Below, in pieces: positions 43,186 to 54,200 of a stretch of DNA of 64,000 bases (its first letter is position 1; each line of letters opens with the position of its first letter). The notes beneath the pieces were generated by a model. That model was not told where the DNA came from. It searched no databases and saw only the letters and a list, made by a program, of their open reading frames with translations. Made by a program: the position numbers and the translations under genes. This DNA is from Ceratorhiza oryzae-sativae. Lineage: Eukaryota; Basidiomycota; Agaricomycetes; Cantharellales; Ceratobasidiaceae. The stretch lies in contig JARWMV010000057.1 in the NCBI GenBank assembly GCA_030998015.1, forward strand, positions 34,865-98,864, given 5' to 3'.

Positions 43186-43970
43186 CAAACGACAATCCTC
43201 CTGAGCATATGCACCTCAACCAGAAATCACAACCCGAATGTGTACTATGGCTTCAATCACTCAACAGTCTGCATACACAGATCAACTCTTTTATCTGCAA
43301 CCCTGACCAAGTCTTCATGATTGACACATCATCGCTTGGTCACTCTGCAAACCGCTCGCACCTTCCAGACCGCATACAAGCCTGCTTCCTCACTTTAGAT
43401 GCTACGCGCGATGATGAAACACCTTGCTACAACACCTGGGTCGCCAAACATTTTTCTTCACTTGCACAGCCTGATCTCACTGACTCCGACTCTCCTAAAT
43501 GGTCAGACGCCATTTGCTCTAACCGCCGTAACGACTGGCTTGCTGCACTCGATGCTGAATTTGAACAACTGAAGAAACAAAAAGTCTACAAAATTATCCC
43601 TCGTCGGGACGTACCTCCTGGCCAACAGATACTTACATCCGGCCCTGTTCTAAAGATCAAACAAGATGCTGATGGGAGCGAAATCCGTCTCAAAGCTAGG
43701 CTAGTCATACACGGAAACCAACAAATCGCTGGCCTTACATACAACGAAACCTTCTCAAACACACCCGATCTTGCATACATTCGTATCGTTTTCGCTCTCG
43801 TTGCTTACACTGATTTCGATTGTCACATGGTTGACGTCACCGGCGCATACACTCACGCACCAATGGATATACCACTCTATGTTGATTTCCCCGAAGGTTA
43901 TGGGAAAGGCGGCTCCCAGGTTATGCTTGTCACTAAGGCTCTCTACGGATTGCATCAAGCTGGCTATCTA
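43186..43970 (+). pseudogene. Copia pol, integrase C-terminus and reverse transcriptase start
   Basis: The frame continues directly from 32492 once Gyp-B is removed. RT blocks are visible: WSDAICSNRRNDWLAALDAE, KARLVIHGNQQ, MVDVTGAYTHAPMD and TKALYGLHQAGYL. It is cut by the solo LTR at 43971. Confidence 0.88.
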
Positions 43971-44550
43971 TGTTGTGACCCTCTGGAGGCTCCCTTGTGG
44001 AGCACTTAAGTAGTGGCTACGTTGACGGTTTGGTGCTATGCAGTATGTATTGAGCGTTCTAGTTACAGTGTTTTGCTATGGTCTATGGTGGTTGACAAGA
44101 TAAAGCAAGCTGAGGCGTTCAGTCTTGCTTTACTCCCCTTATATACACATGACTGCGGTTGCTGTGGTGGCCCCCCTTTTCCTAAGCGCCGTCTATAGCA
44201 GTTATAGGTTCTATATAGTACTAGGTCTTAGGTAATCGTTTATCCTAAGTTTGTGCGGCTCTGAATCTTATAGAGCCGTGTGAGGTCCGAGGGTCATGTG
44301 ACCTTTGGACTTAAGTACCCGGCGCTTAATCGTTGGGTAAGCGCCGAGGTCACGTGACAACTCGCTCCTCGCTCCAGGTAACATGGGAGAGAAATGCTGG
44401 AGCGAGTTCAGGGTAACCACCGGCGCTTAATCGTTGGGTAAGCGCCGAGATCACGTGATCCTGTTTATGGTTTGTTCTGCTTTGGGAAAAATGCCATAAA
44501 TCTGTACAATATTCGGTTGTTAGGTTATGTCTGCTAGGCGGGTCATAACA
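43971..44550. repeat. Solo LTR-B in the copia RT, TSD ATCTA
   Basis: 580 bases with a single 101-base unit, flanked by ATCTA at 43966-43970 and 44551-44555. Removing it plus one ATCTA restores the RT frame at GYL-WELF. Confidence 0.93.
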
Positions 44551-44555
44551 ATCTA

Positions 44556-45701
44556 TGGGAACTTTTCCGCAACAACAAATTCCTCGCCATTGGATACATC
44601 CCTTGTGCCAAAGACGTCTCAATTTTCACACGAACCAAGAATGGCATTTTCTCCATCATTATCTGCTATGTCGATGATTTCGTTATATGCTGTACAGCTG
44701 GCCACATCGAGGCTATCAAGCGCAAAATACTTAACCTATTTGACTGCAAGGATCTAGGCGAAACCCAATTATTTCTTGGTATCGCCATTACTTGTGATTG
44801 TCTGCATCGCACTCTCTCGCTCACTATGCAGTCATACATCAAATCCATTGTTAAACTTGCTGATCTTGACGACGCCGCGCCTGCTACAACTCCTATGTCG
44901 AACACTATGCCTATACTCGAACCTGCGACCGACAAAATCGATTATCCCTACATTACGCAGCTTGGTCGCTTGTTCTGGCTCTCTCGATGCATACGTCCTG
45001 ATATCGCTTTTGCAGTTGGCCTCCTAGCCCGCCATTCCCATTGCTACGGAGACCCGCACATTATGGTTATGAAGCGCATACACCGTTACCTATCTGCCAC
45101 TTTGCATATAGGGCTCACTTACGACGGCAACAAACCATTCTACAAGGTTGCTTACTCTGACTCCAATTATGCTACACAACACCAACGAAAGTCTATCACC
45201 AGCTCCGTCATTATTCTCGCTGGCGCCGCTGTCGCCTGGCTTACCAAGCGACAATCGTCCGTCGCTCTTTCCACTATGGAAGCTGAATCCGTCGCTTGTT
45301 GTCACACTGCGAAGGAAGTCAAGTCTGTCTCACAGTTCCTCGACAACATCGGGGTCAAATATTCATCACCTGTCGCTTTGCCCATCCTCTGCGATAACCA
45401 GTCCGCTATCGAAGCTGCACACAACCCGACGCACAAGACCTGCACGAAGCATATCGATGTGCCGTACAATTTCGTCCAAGACGAGATACAACAAGGAACA
45501 ATAACGGTATCGTTCATTCCATCAAAGGAAAACCTCGCCGATGCTTTCACGAAACCACTGAATTATAATCAGCATTGGTACCTTGCCAACTCTTACTTGG
45601 GCATACATGCTCAACGCCATGCAGATGCGTTTGGCCAATCTTTTCCACACGCGCTCTTAGCGCAAGACCTCGAGTCATTGGCCAAGTCTTTCGAAGACTA
45701 A
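44556..45701 (+). pseudogene. Copia reverse transcriptase end and RNase H
   Basis: It carries the YVDD catalytic box (44667-44678), the LGETQLFLGI block, and RNase H with SDSNYA, STMEAE and CDNQSA. The C-terminal LADAFTKPL signature is present. The open frame ends at TAA 45701 beside the polypurine tract TTAGGGGGAG and the 3' LTR. This part has no stops. Confidence 0.9.
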
Positions 45702-45719
45702 AGGCTCGGTTAGGGGGAG

Positions 45720-46012
45720 TGTTGAACTGACCCATATATTGTTCGATGTTATATCGACGTTGTTCCTTACTCTCCGCATGTACCCCAAGTTTCGTATGTT
45801 AACTCCATTCGTAGATACATTAGATAGATACACCTGTTATTCACGCGTTGTATTCTCCGATTCTTACTATATAACTGAATGTATGCGTCGCCTCTCTACT
45901 CAGCGACTTTCACCTCTCACCCGCGTATTATACATTTCGTTGAGCTCTTCCGCTTCGCATACACTACGCTGAGTTACCGAAGCGTACTATACATACACTA
46001 GACGTTTCAATA
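45720..46012 (+). repeat. Copia 3' LTR
   Basis: 293 bases, CpG-rich copy. CATTG follows at 46013-46017. Confidence 0.93.
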
Positions 46013-46017
46013 CATTG

Positions 46018-46381
46018 GAATATTCCAAGAAATGGGGAATTGACTGTGGGTAACTTTCTGTCTTACAGACATCAAGGCACACACTCCAGAACCAAGGTCA
46101 ACCGTCAGTTGATATGACATGAACTGATGTGTCACCATGATGTCCACCTGCCAGTTTCGCTGAGCTTATATCATGCCCATTTGTAGCATAAGTAAACTCA
46201 AAAGCCCAGCAGAAGCATCTTGGGAGTATTATGCTTAAATACCACGAATAATTGATTATAGACTAGATATATGGCACATGCATTCGGAAGGCCGATGCAT
46301 CCCGACATTAATTAATGTTCTCTTCGTCCTAGAACCGTAGCTAAGCTCTGGTTCCGAATAAACCAATAGCCGGGAACTTGT
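46018..46381. other. Intergenic, nothing seen
   Basis: The stretch lies between the copia LTR and the 3' end of the minus-strand membrane-protein gene. No repeat or ORF of note. Confidence 0.3.
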
Positions 46382-48041
46382 CTAGCTCTCTACGACGCTA
46401 GATCTACCAACACTTGACACTTGAGACATTTGAGCAGTGAAAGTGTTCGGTTCGGTGTTCAACTGGTCACCAAAGGTGACGTTGCTAGTTCGGAACGTTG
46501 TCATAGGAATACCGAGTCCAAAAGTTTTTGAAGATATCGGCATGACCTTAGTATTGGTTGTTGATCGGCCGAACGAGTATAGTGAGCAAATGAGTCGATT
46601 GCACATAACGCTCCTAAATGATGTATATATGCTACGGGATGATTAGGCCGTCAGCCCTATGGTTGATGCGTAAAAAATGGGAACGTATTCACCCAGATGC
46701 TAGAGCTGCCACCCTTATAGTCGGTATCATTGCTCCGATGCAGGTGAACAAAATGTCCAGCAAAATGGCGAAATAAAATATAGTTCCGCTAGGGTGGCAA
46801 CCTGTGAAAACCAGAAAGACAGGATGGATAGTGACACGTACTCCTTCAACAAACTGTTTCACGAATGGCATCGAACCAAATTCTCCCATCAGGTTTCTTG
46901 TCCGTTGAAACGGTCATGGCGAAAACGACGGTTTCGAACACGAAGGGGAAGATGAAAGGTAACCAGGAATTGCCGCTGGGAATTATAATGCATCCTACGA
47001 ACACGCCCGGCACTAGCACGAGTTACTCGCCGTACAAACACATGCATGACCAAACTTACAAGGGGTGCGTAAATAGGTATGGCGCTTGGCGCAAGTTAGC
47101 TGGGGCATTCTGAGGCAATATACGGCAAGGCACTTACTTCCGTTTGTACATGGATAATCACAGCCGGAATAAGGAATACGAATATGAGGCCACCCGCCAG
47201 GAGACTTAAATGTGGCCTGAACTACTAAGTCCAAAAAAGGGGCTTTGGGGCTTACATTGCGACGATAGATCTAATTCAAAGATAAGCGCTTTAATAATGC
47301 CAGAATTTTAAAAACAACTCACTGCTGATTGAATAGCGCCCAACAACGCGCGATGAGAGTGACTATATTGTTAAAGTTAGCCTAACCCGGCTTTGATGGA
47401 TATTGCCTTACTGCCGATCACGATGTCACAAAAGACACAACCATACGAATAGACATAAACCAAGGTTTTGCATCTGTCCGACAAGGTGTTAGACGTCCGC
47501 TTCAAATGCGCTAAGGTCAAACTGACTCCTATGTGGAAGGATTAGAACTAAAATCGACTGTCCAATATAATTGATGAAGTACTAACCGCCGGGTACGTGG
47601 TTGGCGCAAGAAAGACTACCGAAAACGAGTCCCATTAAGCACGAAATGATTTGGAGAATAGCTCAAGAGATGTACTTATAGCGTTGAGCCTTTCCGCCAC
47701 AAATAGGACACTGAGCACCTCGATCCGTAGAAGATAGTCCTAGGGAAGAAAACTTACGATAAAACGAGCAAGGGGGTGAAGCGGTTAAGAAAGTACAGAA
47801 CGCGAGCTAGGGTCCAACGGCTAAGCCATATGTAGTTAATTTCATCGTCAAGCCCGATAAGAATATCGAAGACGAGCAACATGAAAGATGCCACTATTTC
47901 AGTAGTGGTGAATGGGATTAATATGTTGAAGCAAAGTGGCTGAAGTATGAAGAACGCACTTGCGAGGTATTTGGCACTTTGTACTAGCGTACTGGCTTCA
48001 GCAAGTGCACGGATGAGTTCGAGATTGGGTCCCGAAGCCAT
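46382..48041 (-). CDS. DUF6533-type multi-pass membrane protein, multi-exon
   Basis: This is a basidiomycete-type integral membrane protein of unknown function. Exon 1 is 48041-47960 and exon 2 is 47893-47758, joined in phase. Together they give the family signature (LLVFDILIGLDDEINYIW, then SRWTLARVLYFLNRF). Later segments on the minus strand fit the family order: a Cys-containing helix near 47490-47396 (DRCKTLVYVYSYG), ARCWALFNQQ near 47345, a Gly/Cys loop near 47170 (YSGCDYPC), a helix near 46990-46860 (LPFIFPFVFETVVFAM) and one near 46800-46700. A hydrophilic Ser/Thr-rich tail ends at 46382. Introns are short; the later junctions were not resolved. A TATAAAG box lies near 48120 (minus strand). 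Confidence 0.6.
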
Positions 48042-50640
48042 CGCAACAACGGCAGTGAAGAAAATGAGGGCGGAGGAGCAAGGGGGTGTTAGGCATCGGC
48101 TCGGCTAACCAAGACTTTATACCGAGGGTGCTTGTTCGGGGACGTGAGCAAGCTTAGAGCTGTGTTGGACAGTTCTACATATGGTGATGTCAACATAAGT
48201 TCAGACCGTGCCATCATCATTATCGAGGCGAGAATCAAGACCCGTTTGGGCAGCTGTCTCGTTAGCTACAGCACTTTATCCACGTGCATTAGCTTGGCCT
48301 CAAGATCGCCGCCCCTCGAAACGAACTAAGAGCAAATTTTGCATTTGAATTGAATGTGGGACTATACGAATAGGTTATAGTCTTCAGTCCATACTAGGGC
48401 CAATGACGGCATCAATGCGTCCATTTATTACCTAACACATTGGGAAATGACAAGTTAGAAGCTCTGATTACGCTCGAGTTTGTTACTTAAGCTGAACGGG
48501 TGCTTCCAGTCTGCATAAGAATGTTGTGAAGACCCAAAATGGGGATAATTATTTGTATACAATATGATAAATCGGGGTGAATCGATCAACGACGCGACTC
48601 ACCACAATCCCGTGAGAAACCCTGTTCTTCTTATTTGCAATCATGTCAATCGACCTGCTCTACCGAAATACGGCTTGTTATGAGCGCTTTGCCATTCGGT
48701 AGACCGAAGATGTCTGCATTTTCAGTACCGTGATAAAATCAGCGAAAGATATCCAAGTTAAATATATGCTATTCACTTGAATGCGCGGCTATTTTTTCAC
48801 CGCTGGACATTTGCAGCGTTCGTGAGACCTCCATTTGCGAAATGTTCTTTAGTTCGCCGCCAGCGAGGAGGGCGATGTGCATGTGGTATAGGAATACATC
48901 CGATACACAAATGGAAGCGCCGCGGCGGCCGCAACTCGAGTTCAGGCACGCTATTCTGAAAACGGAGTTTCGATCCAACGGGCGCTACCCCTCTTCATTC
49001 TTTCAGGTACAAACGCGCTGACTTTAAATCGACTACTCGGTCTTTTTATGCCGGCTGAACGAGCGACATTTCCAGACGTCTAGCTAGTATTTCATCAGTT
49101 CAGAGTCAGCTACATTGCCCAAATATGGGTAAGGAACAAGGACGTCGTCAAAAATGTGCCAATCTCTGTTGTCAACGATGAAGCCGTATTCGAAACCTTA
49201 CGGGCGACCGAGTACGCGACAGAACCAATGAAGAGATGGGGCATACCTGTATCCGTAAGGACCTTACGGGACTCCTGGGAGACATGGCCTGGGCCAATTT
49301 GGTCTTGCTGAATGTCTCGAACTAAAGTTCGTTTCGCGGTGTGAAATTGCCGATTTGCGACTCGCTTTTGTCTAGAAGAGCTCTCTAGCTTCCTCTAATA
49401 TTAAACCATGTGATGTATTGGATGTACCCTAGGCTAGAGGGTTCTTTGACTTTAAGATTTGGAGCCATTCAGTTGGTAAGCGCCTGAAGTTTTAAGTCGC
49501 GCGAGAGGGGGTGGAGGATATACTCAAGCTCGTCAGCCGCTCACAATCGTATAGCTCGTCTCCCAACCCTTAAACCCGGGGACTGATCGGTCGCGTCGAG
49601 AGCGATTTTATTATCAGCTGGGGGTATTTTGGGAGCTATGAAAAATCTTGACAACGCCTTGACAACGACTTGCGAACGATATCATAATCGCCCAGACGTC
49701 CAATTTGAGCATGTGGCGCAACTTTGAATCGCCTTTGGACCTTTCGGTCACCACAGAGAAGTCTTCCGGCAGCTGAGCATATTTTCCCCATCCCTTGAAT
49801 GAACCAGAGGGGACTTGGCGTGGCGTTTTAGTTACGGTACAGGTGTCGTAGTAAGCTCGCTGTGTCTATCACGCCATCGTCATAGGACCAATCCGCAAGC
49901 GGGACAGGATCATCCCCATTTTTGTACTAAAAATGGTTGAGTAGATAGCATGATTTTCACTATCGCACGCTTCGCGGACATTCGGGTACGAGCTGGAGAC
50001 GCGAAGCGCCGACCCGATGTTTGTTCCTGAGCCGCCGGGCCAGGGCTTTTTCGATCCAAAAAGAACCCGCCGTGACTAAAAGTTGCGTAGAGTTCAAGGC
50101 ACGCTTCCTCACAATGTCGAACAGGAGTCAGGGTTTAGCGAGAAGAGTCCCCCAAGAAGTCATCAGATCAGAGCAAGAATCTGTCTTGTGAGCGGATGGA
50201 TGTTTGGAGGGCGTCTCGATACAAGCTGCGTGAGGTGGGCTGTGCGTGACTTTTTGATCGTTGGTTCGCATGCGGCAACCACCAGACAAGACATGGACAT
50301 ACGGCATTGGCGCTGGACCAATCGATTACAGGGTACTGAGGCTCGGGTGGAAATAAAGTTTCAAGATCGAAAAGAGGGGTGAAGTATGCCAGGAAGTCCT
50401 CATAGAGGCTCAATAGGAATTGAGTAGTTCACCTGTAGGTCGTGCAGTACATGCAATGGTATGCGTGGGTATATGCGCCTAGATCATGCAGTAATCACAG
50501 GACCAACACTACCCCAAACTCGCGGGTTGAGATGCGTGGGCAGCGATGCTTGGGGCATCAGATGAGGCTGAATCGAGGGTCGCATGCACGTGAAAGTGTT
50601 GTCTATTGTGCATGGTTCTGACTAGAGGCTGGGCAGGCTA
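48042..50640. other. Gene-poor stretch of about 2.6 kb
   Basis: No frame longer than 100 aa and no repeat recognised. A minus-strand stretch at about 49330-49120 stays open for about 65 codons and could be an exon, but I see no motif. CpG is normal, so this is not the decayed repeat type seen on the left. Confidence 0.35.
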
Positions 50641-51205
50641 GGGTAATGAATGCTTTAATCTCCCTCGTAATGTCGTGCATTCAGTGGTTGAAAGACTGGA
50701 ACGGTTCAAGCGCGGGTCGAAGGGCAGAATCGGGCGACCTGAACATTGCCAGGCGCCGGATGCTTGCCGCCAACTCGAATTGTCGATATGCAAGTACTCA
50801 AGAACACGGGTATTAAGGTGATGGCCTGCTTCGATGTTTTGGGCGTCGATAGCCGGGGAAGCGGAGAAGGATCGAGTGAATTGGAAGACGGGTTGGATCG
50901 AGGAGCTCGGATGAACGGCTGGAGGCGTGGCGGAGAAGAGTAGGGCGCGGATGGAAGCGGCGAGCTGGGAGCGCGTGGTATTTGGCGCGCTTTGGAGTGG
51001 CAACAGCCGACGGCCGGGGACGGAACCAAAAACAGCAGGCAAGCGCCGCCACGTGACAAGTGTTGAGGCTCGCACACCGACGCTGCTCTGCCTGCCGCTC
51101 CCCTCACCGCCCTCCGTGCTCTCCCTGCTGCAGACACCCCGCCCGCCGCTGCCAACATTGCGTTCCTGTTCGGAAAAGAAAGACTCTGGTGGTGCGAGCA
51201 GCAGG

Positions 51206-54200
51206 ATGTCCTTCTTCTCGCGCAAGCGACATACCGCTCAGCCTCCCCCCGCAGCCGCCCCGGCTCCTGCCCCGGCGCCGGTACCCGTCTCTGCGTCGGC
51301 CCCAAACCCATCGCCGCTGGCTGCCCAACCGGGCGCCAACCAAGGCTCGTACGGCCGTGCTCAACAAGGTCCGCCGCGCATGCCGCCCGGTGCGTTTCCA
51401 CAACAGCCGTCCCAGGGACCTCCCCCCCAACAACCACAGCAACAAGCGCCGCCGCCTCAACAGCACCAGTCGTCTCCTCAACAACACCAACCGTCTCCCC
51501 AGCAACAACAACAGCAGCCCCCGTCGCGACCGCGTCAAGACTATCCATGGTCCGTCCGGCGCTTGGCGCTTGACGCGCCGCAAAAACTGCCTCCAGGCGT
51601 CGCGCCGCCTGGGACCCAGAGCGTGACGAGCATGTCGGGCCCGCTACTCCCACGATATGGCCACTCTGTCCCTCTCACGGCCACTCCCACTGGCGAATTG
51701 TTCGTTTTCGGCGGCCTCGTCCAGGATGAGGTCAAGGACGATCTCTGGGTGATGAGCGGGTTTTGGAATCCCGATGCGACCGTCAACTCGGCTGGCAGAC
51801 GGTCCACCAAGGAGATGGGTGTCAAAGCTGCCTTGATGGAAACGACAGGTGATGCGCCCGGTCCTCGTGTCGGTCACAAGAGCGCACTGGTCAGCAGCGT
51901 CTTGATTGTGTGGGGTGGAGACACTCTTGCCAAAGAGGGCGATAGGAATGACGACGGGCTGTATTTGCTCAACCTTTGTGCGTTTCCCTTTTTCGGCGAG
52001 TTGGTTGGGGGCTAACTTTGCGACAATATAACAGCAACACGCGACTGGACTCGAGTATCTGTCGTCGGACCCGCACCTCTAGGCCGATATGGTCACGCAG
52101 TTGGCATGTGTGGGAACAAGTTTATTGTCTTTGGCGGGCAAGTCGATGGAGAGTTTTTGAACGACTTGTGGTGTTTTGATCTTCAGTCGCGTACGTGCAT
52201 CTCCTTATCTTACAACTCGCTCATCATTGGCTGATTTTTTTTGCTAGTTGTTCGTGGGACATCTGCATGGGAACAGCTAACGCCCGTCCCAGGCAACAAG
52301 CCTCCCCCGCGACGGACAGGTCATGTGCTTGTCACATACGAGAACAAAATCTACATGTTTGTCACGCTGTATGTTTCCGTTTGTTCTGTGCCTAACCCCT
52401 CAACGTTAGCTTTGGCGGTACAGACGGTGCATTCCATTATAATGATACCTGGGTTTTCGACCTCGCTACCCGAACATGGACCGAGCTCACCTGCATCGGA
52501 TTCATTCCTGTCCCACGCGAGGGTCACGCTGCAGCCCTGGTCGGCGATGTGATGTATGTGTTTGGTGGACGGGGTGTTGATGGAAAGGATCTAGGTGATC
52601 TAGGCAGTTTCAAGATCAGCAGTATGCGCTTTCTTTTTGTGATTGTTCAACCCGAGCGCTGACGTGTGTCAGATCAAAGGTGGTACATGTTCCAAAATAT
52701 GGGCCCTCAACCTTCTGGTCGAAGCGGACACGCCATGGCCACAGCAGACGGCCGCATGTTTGTTATCGGGGGCGAGTCGGGCGACACTAGCGGAGCCGTC
52801 GCGCCAGGGCAAAAGGATGATTCGTTGTTGGTTCATGTCTTGGATACGAGTGAGTATCAACTCATTTCCTGGGTCGTGCTTGGTCATTATTCGATTGCCA
52901 TGGATGGAAAAGCCCTGTTTGGGGGTTGAGCAAGTTGGGCAAGTGGGCGTTTTGGGTGTCTTCGTCAGCTCGTTCCCTATGATTCGGAACGTTTCCATAC
53001 CTACTCCCGCTCTGCCCTAGAGGATCGTGCGCTGACCCTGTTGTTTGTGCTCAGACCTGATCAAGTACCCGGAAAGCAAGTCCAATGCGCCTCCACCAGC
53101 CAATAAGCCCTCTCAACGTGCCCCACCAAACGGCGTGGCTGGAACTCCACCTTCGGCTTCTCCTTCAGAGGTCAGACGGCTACCGGATAGCCGAGCACAA
53201 CAGGGCACCCCCGACCGGGCACCTCCGTCCAATCAGGATGACTTGTCAAGGCGGGGTGCGCAAAGCGTCGACGAACCGCGCCGGGATCGTGAAGAGTCCC
53301 GACGGGGTGCTCAGAGCGTCGACGAACATGGATCCAGCTGGCGCCAGAACGCGAATCAGTCCGAGGACGAGGGAAGGAGCGGGGACGAATCGAGGCGGTC
53401 TGGGCGAGTTCGGAGTCCGAATGGGACTGGTCCGGTCATGCAGCCCTTGGGAGTCGCTGGTGGAGCCGGGGGACCGCCACCCCGGCCACCGAGGCGATCG
53501 GAGGACGAGGGCGTACTCGATCGAGCCAAGAGTCCACAGGAGAGGGCGATGAGTCCCCAGGACCGTGATGTGCGCTCGCCCGAAGTCCAGGTTGAGCGTA
53601 CCAGGACGCCTCAGGACCAGCTGGAAAGGACCAAAAGCCCGCAGGAGCAGCTTGAACGAACGCGGACGCCTCAAGACGTCGCTCGGGCCACTCCGGACCT
53701 CGGCCGAACCCGATCTCCATCTGCAGCGGATCAATCACCGGTGAGCATGGCCGCCATCGCCATGCGTGGTCAGATGGGTGGCGGCAGTCGCAGCAATTCG
53801 CCGGCCGATCGGGAGCCAGCCAATGGTCATGTGCGATCTGCGAGCGCGGTTTCGGCTGGGAGGTCGAGCGCGTTGGGTGTTCGGGAGGCCGGGCTTGCAC
53901 CTCGAGAGTCGAGCGGCCATGTGCCGAGGGAATCGAGTGGTCATATCTCCCGAGAGTCGAGCAGCCTGACCCCCCGAGAGTCGAATAACCTTGCCCGAGG
54001 GTCGGACAGCCTGACTCCTAGAGAGTCCCCGAGCGTTGCTTCTGGAGATGACTTGGATACACTCAAACGTCGCGAGGCCTGGATGCGAGCGGCGCTTACT
54101 CGGGCAGCTGCTGCTGGCTTTGTGTGGACCGACCCGGAGGGTGTTCAAGCAGATTGGAAGGAGGATGGGATCGCGGACGCGGTCATGAATTTGAAGCAGC

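Larger units (their letters stand above)
28777..46017 (+). mobile_element. Ty1/copia retrotransposon with nested Gyp-B and solo LTR-B, TSD CATTG
   Basis: Two 293-base LTRs (28782-29074 and 45720-46012), both TGTTGAAC...GTTTCAATA, are flanked by CATTG (28777-28781 and 46013-46017). gag-pol runs in one plus-strand frame in the order protease, integrase, RT, RNase H, which defines copia. Gyp-B interrupts it at 32498-43180 (TSD TTGTG) and a solo LTR-B at 43971-44550 (TSD ATCTA). After removing both, the frame continues. Three in-frame TGA codons remain, so it is inactive. Confidence 0.93.

Noticed and set aside
50927..51205. Upstream in-frame extension of the Kelch protein
   Set aside because: The extra 93 residues look like translated 5' UTR. 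MSFFSRKRH at 51206 fits the usual short start of such proteins.
50638..51653. Minus-strand frames of 195 and 315 aa over the start of the Kelch gene
   Set aside because: They are complements of the Pro/Gln-rich exon 1 and its GC-rich leader, with low-complexity content and no family features.
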